This document shows, piece by piece, positions 14,301 through 24,112 of a DNA stretch of 64,000 nt. The notes below the pieces were generated by a model. It saw nothing but the letters and a program-made list of their open reading frames with translations, had not been told where the DNA came from and searched no databases. The position numbers and the translations under genes were made by a program. This stretch comes from Torreya grandis (taxonomy: Eukaryota; Streptophyta; Pinopsida; Cupressales; Taxaceae). Position 1 is the first letter of the stretch. Each line of letters begins with the position of its first letter. The stretch spans positions 350,001 through 414,000 of the forward strand of contig JARHVA010005354.1 in assembly GCA_037957365.1 (NCBI GenBank). Reading direction: 5' to 3'.

Positions 14301-14770
14301 TTTACATGTTATAACATGTATACTATAATGGGAACCATAAATTCCCCCATGTGATTTCTCAATAAGAGAAGGAAATTATTATTTAGTGACATAATGGATT
14401 AGGGTACCTTCAACATTACAATAATAAAGAATGTTCTTACAAATTAAAATTTTTTAAGTTTACTTGGGAGTTTTGTATTTTCATAAGAATTAGCCTTTGG
14501 ATGGTAAGTATGATGTTCAATGAATTGGATGATATCTTTGTACCATAGAAATTTTCAAGTGGTGATTTATTAGATGTGGAAAATAATAAAATAATCCTTG
14601 GTTTTTAAAGTATATGGTGATTTTATTATGTGGACAAGAAACTACAAGTCATGCAATGCTTGATGAGGATGAAAAATAGAGGTTGAGAAAGTAAGAGAGT
14701 CTACGATAAAATTTTACTCTTAGAATCATTTATATTGTGAAAGATGAAAAATATTTGGCAAGATTAGAGT

Positions 14771-15046
14771 TCATAAAATTATATGCAATATAACTTTCAC
14801 TTTTTCATTAAGATGTGTCATTGATTTGGTAACATATAAGCTATGAATATCCTCAGGCATGCTAATAAGGACGTATATATCTATGAATTGTTTCATGCCA
14901 AAGATGAGAGATTCATATTCAACCATGTTGTTAGTGACATTAAAGTTTAATAAATATGATATAGGAATGAGTTTTCCATAAGTTTTGGCTAAGACATATC
15001 CTTCCCCAACTCCTTGAAGGCACTTGACTCCATCAAAGTGGGACAT
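14771..15046 (-). pseudogene. Tat-type extra RNase H domain (gypsy remnant)
   Basis: A 91-codon minus-strand frame begins MSHFDGVKC, has VTNNMVEYESLIFG near residues 37-50 and a PEDIHSL block near 64-70. These match the three acidic positions of RNase HI: Asp in FDG, Glu in VEY, and Asp in the position usually seen as GDS. This is the additional RNase H of plant Tat-lineage gypsy elements, distinct from the RNase H fused to reverse transcriptase. It would degrade RNA in RNA-DNA hybrids. It lies between reverse transcriptase (higher coordinates) and integrase (lower), the common Tat order. The fragment lacks the C-terminal part. Confidence 0.75.
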
Positions 15047-15399
15047 CCAAGTTTCTTCCTATAGGTCAACGGTAACTTTAGGTAATTATTATATAGTGAG
15101 TTTTATAGACAATTTAGATTTAGAGACTAATAATTATGGTTATGAAAGGGTATATGCCTTGATATTAGTCATGAAAATATGGAAGTAATTATTTAGAGAA
15201 ACAACTTGATCAATTCCTTTGATTAGGAGTGCATATTTTTATGGAAGAGTATCCAAAAGGTGTTGCATAGATGGTATGGAATCAGTGGCAAGTTAATTGA
15301 TGATCACTTGAATTTTTATTTATTTTTTAGTGATAATTATTTGGTAAAAATTCATTAAGAGTACCATCCATTTTCCAATTTAGTCTCAAGGCAAGAAAG

Positions 15400-15606
15400 C
15401 TTTGGAGAAGAATTGATTGATTACCCCACGTATCCCCATCTAAGTGTGGATGTTAGGAATATACCTAGGTATAGGCATGTTGAGAATAATAATCATCTTA
15501 GAAATATCTAAATAAATACCTCATAATGACACCAATAATCTTAAGATCTTTATGAATGTAACACTAAAAACACACTTGAGAGGATTAATCTTAACATTTG
15601 TTGAGT
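15400..15606 (-). pseudogene. 3' part of gypsy reverse transcriptase, ends at copia-1
   Basis: Minus-strand reading corresponds to the thumb/connection part of reverse transcriptase after the catalytic motif. It stops abruptly where the copia-1 5' LTR begins. The last ~140 bp (15,463-15,606) are homologous to 22,240-22,385 on the other side of copia-1, so the flanks overlap instead of abutting. Stops are frequent and the segment is non-functional. Confidence 0.6.
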
Positions 15607-15607
15607 A

Positions 15608-17685
15608 TGATGTTAATTTGGGCACTTTATTATTAATATTAGATTTATTTTATTTGGTTTTTTAGGTGCTTAGGAAGATTACTTAATTCATTTATGTCTT
15701 AAATTAGTTGTTTGGTAAAATTTGGACACTTTTTGAAAATTAACTAAAAAATGTTAGTTAGAATACAATTAACTATAGTTCATTGAATACTTAGTTAACT
15801 AAATGCTAAAGTTATTTTAGTCAAACTTATATTTTTAGAGTTCTATTTTTAAATTTTTATTTTTTTTAAATTCCATTTTAATACTTTTACTTATCTAGTG
15901 TGCATGTTTACTTAATTGATGAAGAGGCTTCTTGCATGTGTAAACAATATTTATAAATTATGCAACACCTAAATCTTTAACACTTTGTAAATATGTATTA
16001 TGGATGTACTTTCAAATTCTAAACCTTTATTCTACCAAAATGCTCACATAAAATATTTATCTATGCCAAATTGATTATCTCTTAGTCTGACCAATGTTAT
16101 TTTGATGAATTACACCTTATATCATGCTCATAATGTTATAAACATGGTTATATTCTATCTCTACAAGTTTTGGACATATACCTATTTTCTAGCTACCTAG
16201 ACACTTGTGTTCCATTTTGACACCTATGTTAATGCTAGTGTCCTACCCTAATGAAAGTTTCTAGTGCCTTAAAGTCATCTAATTTTTAAAAGAGATATTC
16301 CTATGGTTGGCCTAAGTGATTTAATGTGAGATATTCTCCAAAAGGATTGATATACATACAATATCAACCCTCATTCATTCTTCTCCTAGCATAAACCAAA
16401 TAAATCACAAGGTAACTTACAAAATTCATTCATTCAAGCACTCAAATGACCAAAGCTTCCCTATTTTATGCTGTTTCCATATCAGTTATAGTGGAAATTG
16501 TCTAAAAGTCTAAATTATTGAAGGAACCTCCCATGAGCCACATCTTCTAAGTTATAGGCTAGGTCACTCTATATACTTGCTTATCACACATTACATCTTT
16601 ATAAAAACACAATCCAAGATATAAAGGAAAACTACATAGGTTTGAGGCCTTCTTCCCTATATTAGTTATGCATGAAGTAATAATTTACATAAAGGTATTT
16701 GGGGTATATCAACATTATGTTCCCACTAACCCATTTTTTCCTACAGCCACTATGAAGATGAAGAACTAGGGTTTTGCTATTAACAAGGAGTGATAAGAAA
16801 TAATCAAGATCTAAGCACACCAGAGCAAAGATGACACTAAACCTAGAATATTATAGTGGTTGCATCTAAATATAATATGTATTATGTATAAGAAACCTAA
16901 GCCTAGGTTAGATATAAGAATAAATGTAACTATTTAAGGTTGACACAAGTGTCTAAGGCCACATAATCACTTAATCTAGAAAATGATGAATGATCTAAAA
17001 TCCACTTCCAGTCTTATTCCTTCCTATTCCATATCCAGATGTGTATTATAATAACAATGAGATAAGAATCTTATTTTAATTATAATTATAATATATAACA
17101 TACTTTTAGTTTATATTTTTATCATATCTTAGCATAATAAATTTAGTATATATTTATTTGAGTTCTTAGATTAATTGGCCTATTATAGAGATAGTTTATC
17201 ACCCTTGCACCCTAGGCTATCTATATCCCCTTTAATCTTATATTAACCAATCTAGATTTTATGGTCAAACGAAATGATATCCATATATTATTAGTGAGTT
17301 AAACTTGTCATATTAATTATTGGTTAAGTAAATTTATTTATTTAATTTTTACTTTTTGACTTAATTTACAATGCAATTTACCTTGTAATATGCTTATTTT
17401 AGTTTTATTTATTAATAAGAATTACACACAAAGAGTGTGATGCATTAATTCAAATTGAGAAACATTTTGCATATTTAATTTTTGATTTTATTTTAGATAT
17501 AAAATATTTATTTATCATCAATCATTTATTTTCATGTTTGAAGTTATTCAATACAAGTTTTGGTCGACAATCTCACTTACAACGCAACTAGTTTGATAAC
17601 TAATAATTTTGGAATAGATTGGTTGATACATAACTTCAATTTTAAAATGAATAAAATCTAATTTTAATTTCATCCATACATTAAA
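15608..17685 (+). repeat. 5' LTR of copia-1, interrupted by a 1.3-kb insertion
   Basis: The start TGATGTTAATTTGG matches TGATGCCAATTTAG at 21,435. Collinear blocks continue to about 15,940 (ending near 'gaggcttcttgcat') and resume at about 17,285 through 'ttggtcgacaatctcactta' (about 17,560) to about 17,685. The intervening 15,940-17,285 has no counterpart in the 3' LTR and is therefore an insertion. The exact 3' end is uncertain by about 20 bp because both ends are A-rich. Confidence 0.75.
15940..17285 (+). repeat. Unclassified 1.3-kb repeat inserted in the copia-1 5' LTR
   Basis: Absent from the paired 3' LTR, hence a later insertion. About 1 kb of it (16,060-17,030) reappears inverted at 23,130-24,112. 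Shared blocks include TATCAACCCTCATTCATTC (16,361-16,379) and ATGAAGATGAAGAACTA (16,751-16,767). No protein-coding potential is seen. It could be a solo LTR, or a non-autonomous element. The limits are inferred from where LTR homology stops and resumes, to within about 15 bp. Confidence 0.65.
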
Positions 17686-17739
17686 AAAACTAATTTGGTA
17701 TAATATACACATTCAAGAAATGCTCAAAAAGGTTTTAGA

Positions 17740-18600
17740 CCATTATCTAGAGAATTAATAGCTTCAGTGAGTTCTACTTCCATGAATATTCCTATTTTAA
17801 AAGATGACAAATTTAAATATTGGAGAGATCAGTTGACCATAATTATTGTATGGAAAGGAGTTTATGAAAATTTTATCCATGGGTATAAACTACCTCAATT
17901 TCATCTACCTTAAGATAAAAATATAACAAAAAAGGATGAAGAAAAAGTGGATGCACAGGATTTATTATATCTTTAGTGTGCCATAGACCCAAGCATTTAT
18001 CCAATAATTTGAGGCTGTAAAAAATTCCACGAGGCATGGAATACCTTGAATAATTCATATCAATGATCTATTAGGGTAAGATAATTAAAAATACAAACCC
18101 TTAAATATATTTTTGAGAATTTGAGAATGTTAAATTTTGAAGGAGTAAGAGATTATTACAGAAGGGTAAATGATTTAATACATAGAATGAGGGTTTACAA
18201 ATAAAATGTCCAGCATAGTGTTATAGTAAGAAATATTTTTAGATATTTCAGTTAAATATGGATTCATATTATAATAAATGTTGAAGAGTGTAAATACATG
18301 AACACTATATGTGTTGAAGGAGTTGGTTAGTTCTCTCTTAGCCCATGAGATTAAGATAAGATTATACACATGAGATAGAGAATAAGAATTTGAAACCAAA
18401 ACAAGGGTGTCAAATAAAAAAGAGAAAAATATAAATTAGAATAAAGGGATTTATAATAGATCAAATTAAAAGCAAAAATATTAATTCAAATTCATAGGTA
18501 AGAGTAATAAATGTTTTACTTATCATTATTTATTTAAACTAGGACACATGATTAAAGATTGTAGGATACTAACATCTAAGAATCAAGCTAAGCAAGAGAG
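17740..18600 (+). pseudogene. Copia-1 gag (UBN2-type) remnant
   Basis: Plus-strand reading with stops gives the conserved opening of plant copia gag, with KYWRDQLTIIIVWKGVYENF near 17,815-17,875. Then come a DAQDLLYL block, a KFHEAWNTLNNSYQ block (about 18,020-18,062) and a KIQTLKYIFENLRM block near 18,090-18,130. A weak zinc-knuckle-like segment with GHMIKDCR lies near 18,545-18,567. Gag would coat the element RNA in virus-like particles. There are more than ten stops. Confidence 0.7.
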
Positions 18601-18659
18601 TGAAAATAATTTTTTTTAAGCTAAGTAAAGTGATATTTAAGAGGGAATAGATTATTATC

Positions 18660-19060
18660 TCACTTACAATGTGGGAATAGAAGAAGTAAATAATTGACAT
18701 TTTTTTAATTCAATGTGCTCAAATCACACTACAAGTAAAAAATATGGTTTCAACAAGTTAAATGACTCCTTAAAAATCCAAGTGAAACTGGTAGATGAAA
18801 TATACATATAATTTGAAGGAAATGGAATCATGTACATCACAAAAATTTAAGGTAAGGGTGAAATTAATGTTGTTTAATTTTTTTACATATCTTAGTCATA
18901 ATCTCATAAGTATTGGTAAATTAGTAGAAAAGGCTTTCAAACTGCCTTTTGAAGATGGTGTTTGTTCTATTTTTTATAAGAGAGTTAGAATTAGATCGAT
19001 TAAAAAATACTATATGGAAAAGAATAGGATGTTTATGTAAAATTTTAATATACTAAAGGA
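18660..19060 (+). pseudogene. Copia-1 protease / pre-integrase remnant
   Basis: Around 18,695-18,790 the reading FNSMCSNHTTSKKYGFNKL aligns with the copia aspartic protease motif that normally reads as Asp-Ser-Gly followed by CSNHMT. Here the catalytic Asp is Asn and the Gly is Met, so it is inactive. The 81-codon open frame at 18,795-19,040 continues through the LISIGKLVEKAFKLPFEDGV segment typical of the protease-to-integrase linker. Confidence 0.65.
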
Positions 19061-19089
19061 AAGTATTTATTTACAAATTATTGAGGATA

Positions 19090-19800
19090 TTAACATGTTG
19101 TGACATTCAAGATATGGTCATATAATTTTTAAGAGTTTCATATTCTTGACACAAAGGGCTTTGTAAGAGGTCTTCTCGAGCTATAATTCAAGAAGGATGA
19201 TACATGAAAGTCATGCATTATTTGGAAACATCATAAGGAGTTATTACCTATAATTAAATGGAGAGTAAGCACACCTTTAGATATTTCACATTTAAATTTA
19301 TGTGGACCTATGTCTTGCAAAAGGATTGGTAAGAATTTGTATTTCATTTCCTTCATAGATGATGCTATAAGGTTTATATGGGTTTTTTTGTTAAAAAAAA
19401 AGAGTGGAGTTTTTTAATATTACAAAATTTTCAAAGCTTTGGCTGAAAATTAATGTATAAAATCCATCAAGTCCCTAAGAATAGATAGAGGAGGTGGATT
19501 TTTTTGTAATGAATTTATTGAGTTTTGTGATTCAGACATAATAAAAGGGCTGTTAATGGCTCCTTATATATCATAACATAATAGTGTTTTTGAAAGAAAT
19601 ATTAGGTCCTTGATGTAGTTATAAATTACTATGTTGGATAATAATAACTTGGAAAGGTGTTTTTTGGCTAAATTAGTAAAAATAATAGTATACATCATTA
19701 CCAAAAGTCCTACAATGGCAATCAAAGATAAGACACCTTATGAAGCATAGTTTGTAAAAAAACCAATTGTTGCTAATCTAAATGTATTTTTTTGTTTATA
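19090..19800 (+). pseudogene. Copia-1 integrase remnant
   Basis: Segments of the integrase core are readable. HLNLCGPM (about 19,288-19,311) has Asn where the first catalytic Asp belongs. YFISFIDDAIRFIWVFLL follows near 19,340-19,395, RIDRGGGF keeps the second Asp near 19,480, and a SVFERNIRSLM block near 19,585-19,617 keeps the Glu. Stops and a short A-rich slip at about 19,394 break the frame. Integrase would insert element cDNA into the host chromosome. Confidence 0.7.
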
Positions 19801-20039
19801 TTTTTTACATGTTATATATGATAAGAGGAAAAATTAAATTCCAAGGGTTTTCCTCATATTTTCATAGGTTAGAATGATTAAAGTAGGGCATTAAAATTTT
19901 ATAATCCTAGTAGTAAATCCATAATTATTTTTAGGGATTATATTTAAAAAGAAAAATGAGGCATATGATTATTATAATCATGTATAAAAAGAAGTAATAA
20001 GTGAATTTGGGATCCCATTTAATTTAATTTTTTATTAAT

Positions 20040-20720
20040 TACTAAGTCCTACATAGGTGTATAAGACTAGTTGCAAAATGATTTGTACAAGTTAGACTAG
20101 TTGCAAATGATTTGTACAAACATATGGGGTTAACTATGAGGAAACTTATGAACCTATGGAATGTAAAGATATTATAAGACTAATTATTGATGTAAATTAT
20201 CATAAATTATGGAAAACACATAAAATTTATGTTAAGAGTGAATTCATAAATGGAGTGATTAAAGAAGTAATATATGTTGGGAAGCCACAAGGTTTTGAGG
20301 TAAAGGGCAAATAATTTTGGGTACATAAGTTGAATAAGGTTATTTATGGGTTAAATAAAGATTAAATATATTTTTAGTAAATAATTTATAGATGTTTATT
20401 ATATAAATTATTTAAAATAAGTCAACATGAACCAACTCTTTATATATAAACATCTAGTTCTAATGTTTTATATGTTTTTATCTACATAGATAACTTGATA
20501 TTTATATGTGGATATATGGATATGTTTAATAGATTAAAAAAAATATGATATCATAATTTTATATTATTTATAATTTAATTATGTATAACTTTATTTATAT
20601 GTAAGTTCATTAAAAGAAAGAGGAAGTATTCATTTTTCAATCCAGGTATGCCCAAGATATGTTAAAGAAATACAATCTTTAAGATTCAAAACAAACAAAA
20701 CCTCCAATTAAAAGTGGAGA
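20040..20720 (+). pseudogene. Copia-1 reverse transcriptase remnant
   Basis: The plus strand shows TYGVNYEETYEPME near 20,122-20,163, the conserved N-terminal block of copia reverse transcriptase. Further weak blocks follow to about 20,520, where the YVDDL-type motif is worn to a YIDNL-like reading. Just before the first block a ~29-bp unit is tandemly duplicated. Many stops; inactive. Confidence 0.65.
20063..20120 (+). repeat. 29-bp tandem duplication in copia-1 reverse transcriptase
   Basis: AGACTAGTTGCAAAATGATT at 20,063 is followed immediately by the near-identical AGACTAGTTGCAAATGATTT at 20,092, and both end with TTGTACAA. The unit corresponds to the part of the protein just before the YGVNYEET block. 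Copies differ by about one indel, so the duplication is much younger than the element itself. Confidence 0.8.
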
Positions 20721-20778
20721 AATTATTATGATAGAGGATGGAATTCCTTAAATTAATTAAAATATTAATATAATCATT

Positions 20779-21135
20779 GTGGGAGGTTTTATGTATCTCA
20801 CTATGATAAGGCTCATTATCTTTTATGGGGTTTTACTAGTTTCTAGATTTATAGACACACTGTCACTCAAGCATTTCCAAGTAGTGAAGATGATTTTTAG
20901 ATATATAATAATTAAGTATAATCATGGTATTAATTTTATAAAATCAATGTCTTTATGTCTCATCAGATACAGAGATTCATATTGGGGAGGATATCTTGAT
21001 GATAAGAAGTCAACTTCAGGTTATTACTTCATATTGGAAAGAAAGTTGTTTCTTTGGTCTTTAAAGAAACAAACTAAATTTTCATTATCCACTACTGACG
21101 ATGAAAATAAAAAGCTTAAATTATATTTCACATAA
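20779..21135 (+). pseudogene. Copia-1 C-terminal reverse transcriptase / RNase H
   Basis: An uninterrupted 118-codon frame. Residues about 22-45 hold SRFIDTLSLKHFQVVKMIFR, the block linking reverse transcriptase to RNase H in plant copia. Residues about 66-84 (RDSYWGGYLDDKKSTSGYY) match the first RNase H motif, where the usual Asp in DSDWAG has become Ser/Tyr. Residues about 92-112 (LWSLKKQTKFSLSTTDDENK) match the second motif, with the usual TEAEY changed to TDDEN. The domain would remove RNA from cDNA hybrids. The final third is missing or frameshifted. Confidence 0.8.
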
Positions 21136-21434
21136 TTATTATCTATAAGAATTTTCATAAGTGATTTCAGAGAGACTTAACTTGAGCCATCATATATATT
21201 TTTTGATAATAATAGGGAAATCTAATTTCTCATGCTAGAACCAAGCACATTGAACTCAAACATCATTTTATAAAGAGATTTGTTCAATGATAAACACTTT
21301 TTTATTTTTTATGTGAGAAATGAGTATCAATTTGTTGATATTTTTAGAAAGGGATTACACAAGTAGATTCATGGAAGACTTGAGGAAATGATAGACATCT
21401 CTCCTCTTTGCATCAAAGGGAGAAATGCTAAATA

Positions 21435-21453
21435 TGATGCCAATTTAGAAACT

Positions 21454-21512
<59 letters not shown>

Positions 21513-22215
21513 TTTAGGTGTTTATTAATGTTATTTAATTAATTTATTTCCTAAATTAGCTGTTTGGTCAATTTTGGATACTTTTCTAGATTTTTCTAAA
21601 AAATAGCTATAAGTGCTAGTTAGAGTCTAGTTCACTATAGTTTAATGAATGTTTAGTTAAATAAAATCTAAATTTATTTTATTAAAACTTATTTTTTAGA
21701 GTTATATTTTTATACTTTCTATTTTTAGAGTTTTGTTTTTAGACTTTCACTTGTCTAGTGTGTGTATTTTTACTTAACTAATGAAGATGCTTCTTACATT
21801 ATGTCCATACCTCATAAATGAATTAAACTTATAGTATTTAGTATATTTTTAATTTCATTAATTTTTAAGTAAATTTATTTATTGAATTTTTACTTTTATA
21901 CTTAACGTTTAATGTAATTTACCTTGTAATAAGCTTATTTTAACTTTCTTTATTAATAAGAATTACACCCGAAGGTAGTATGGTGCATTAATTCAAATTA
22001 GTAAGCCTTTTTTCATGTTTAGTATTTTATTTTTTTCAAGTGTACATTAATTAATACAATTAAGAATATATTTTAAAGTTTTAATTTATTTAAATAAAGG
22101 TTTTGGTCAATAATCTTGCTTACAACCCAACTAGTTTGACTCCTAGTAAATCTAGGATAGATTGGTTAATAAATAACTTCAATTTTAGAGCAAAACAAAG
22201 TTAATTTTCAATCCC
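21435..22215 (+). repeat. 3' LTR of copia-1
   Basis: Collinear with the non-inserted parts of 15,608-17,685. Matching blocks include AACTAATGAAGATGCTTCTT (about 21,776) and TTGGTCAATAATCTTGCTTA (about 22,103). The LTR starts eight bases after the purine tract. It contains an (ATT)n run absent from the 5' partner. The end is uncertain by about 20 bp, after which minus-strand gypsy reverse transcriptase begins. Confidence 0.75.
21456..21512. repeat. (ATT)19 microsatellite
   Basis: About 19 uninterrupted ATT units in the first 80 bases of the copia-1 3' LTR. The 5' LTR has only TTATTATTAATATTAG at the same place, so the run expanded after insertion. Confidence 0.95.
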
Positions 22216-22224
22216 TCAATAAAT

Positions 22225-22910
22225 CCAAAAAAAATTGAGATTTAATAAACCTAGGTATATTCATGTTGATAATATTAATCATATTCATGGGATCCACATC
22301 AATACTTCGTAATGGTGCTAAGAATCTTAAAAACTTTATGGATGTAACACAAAACACACTTGTGCAGATTGAGATTAACTTTGTATTTGATAAGGCAATC
22401 AAATATGACATAAAGATCATGGATATGGTTATAAGACACTTTGATTTGGTTATAATGTCATTCATATAAGTTTTGACTATTTTATGGATGAGATCGTAAA
22501 ATATGTGGGTCATTATGCATTGGTAAGTTTATTCGACATTTTAAAGACTGAAAGGCATATTAATTTAGCAATAGGTTCCTCACTTAGTAGTAATTATGGT
22601 TTTATGTTGATCCTCAAGATAAATGTAAACATCTTTATATCCTAAAAAACCATCAATGAGGGATAACATCTCATATCTAACTACAAAATCAATAATGACA
22701 TCAATTGAATGTAATGGAAAGTTTTCCTTTGGACATGCTAAGTCAATATTATGAAAGTTGGTATAAATGAAAATAACTATGGTGAATTAATTACAAATAT
22801 GTACTTTGTTTGATACCCATTCTAAGTGATCTACAAGATTAATGAACTTATCATCTAGGAGCTTGAAATTTTATTTGTGACTATTTACATTTAAATGGAT
22901 TCTAGGATGA
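22225..22910 (-). pseudogene. Tat-like gypsy reverse transcriptase remnant
   Basis: Minus-strand reading gives, in order, a CPKENFPLHSID block (about 22,700-22,740), an EMLSLIDGFLGYKD block (about 22,635-22,680), THIFYDLIHKIVKTYMNDII (about 22,450-22,510) and a LAPLRSIDVDP block near 22,280-22,325. These match palm and connection motifs of plant gypsy reverse transcriptase. The catalytic YVDD reads YMND here, with the first Asp lost. A 101-codon stretch (22,208-22,513) is open; elsewhere there are stops. The element enters from the right and runs into the copia-1 3' LTR. Its ~145-bp end duplicates sequence at 15,463-15,606. Confidence 0.75.
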
Positions 22911-23129
22911 GGTTACTTAGAATATAAAACATGTATATAGAAATGGTAATGCACAAGTGTGATAATTAGATATAAAATAATCCAATTGGGTGATAAAATT
23001 AGATATAAATATATACTAAATTTCTTATGCTGAGAATAGGCTAAATATAGAAAGTATAATTAAGCTATGTTTGGAAATGACAAAGAAGTAATATACTTAG
23101 CTAGTTATAATGCTAACATAATGCTCTAT

Positions 23130-24112
23130 CTAGAACAAGTAGAAAGTAGATTGGAATATGATTCTAGAATAATCATCAAATTTTGGATTTGATGCTTCTA
23201 AATCTTTGGTCACTAACATAATCCTATGATGGTTGCATCAACACTGATTTCTAGGTTCGATGCAAGTATCATGTACTAAATACCTAATGGAAAAGAATGT
23301 AACCATCTGGATGCTTCTAAGTTTTACTTCACCTTCACTCTAGTGAATTTAGATTTGGGTCATGCACTGTTTTTCCTTATGGATTTGTAAAATAATAGTT
23401 CTTCATCTTCATATTGATATTGGTGAAAAATTGGTTAGTGTGCATATAGTGTTAAGCTAACAACAAAGACCCCTCTACCAGTGAGCACTGCCTACATAGA
23501 CAATACTTCAATGAAAGACTCAGACTAATGTAGTTATTCCTTATGTGTTGGATTATGTGTGAATCATGGAATATGTGCAAAGAAAGTACAATAGTGTTCT
23601 AGATCATAACTTGGAAAATATATCTCTCAAGTTACTCCTTTAGTACTTTAGACTTGTATATGTATTATTCCTATGAATGGTATGGAAATATGGAAGTTTT
23701 GTTTAATTTAATGCTTGATAGAGTGATTTTTATAGTTAGCCTTGGTATTTTTGGTTTTTTCTAGATGAGAAATGAATGAGGGTTGATATTGATATAAACT
23801 TGTAGTTATATCAATCCCTTTGGATAAGTAAATTACATTAATGAACTTAGGTCAACCATTAGGATATGTTCAATTTTTAAAATAGATGACTTTAGGGAAC
23901 CAAACACTTGTATCAAGTTATAATGCTAATGTTAATGCTAGCATCTGTCCTAGATGTTAGTGTCTAAAGATCAAGAAATTAGGTATAGGATTAGGACTAG
24001 TAGACATGGAAGATAAGTACTTTTTAATAATTCTAGGAAAGATAGAAGGCTTGGGTCATCAACATAAGATTGGTCAAAGTAAGAGATAGGTAAATGGTCA
24101 TAAGATAGAGAA
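23130..24112 (-). repeat. Inverted copy of the 1.3-kb repeat found in the copia-1 LTR
   Basis: The reverse complement of this interval follows 16,060-17,030 block by block. Shared stretches include the complement of ATGAATGAGGGTTGATATTG (23,774-23,793), the complement of TTCTTCATCTTCATATTGAT (23,400-23,419), and a block complementary to the 'gtcatctaatttttaaaa' stretch near 16,275. Identity is about 65-75% by eye. No coding sequence is seen. Confidence 0.7.

Larger units (their letters stand above)
15608..22215 (+). mobile_element. Copia-1: old Ty1/copia retrotransposon, degenerate
   Basis: Two diverged LTRs in direct orientation (15,608-17,685 and 21,435-22,215) flank a plus-strand internal region that keeps the copia order gag, protease, integrase, reverse transcriptase, RNase H. 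A purine tract (AAAGGGAGA, 21,415-21,423) lies just before the 3' LTR. A degenerate TTTGGTAT at about 17,693 may be what remains of a methionine-initiator-tRNA primer site. LTR identity is about 75-80% by eye, making this one of the oldest insertions here. It lies inside minus-strand gypsy pol DNA. All genes are broken. Confidence 0.8.
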
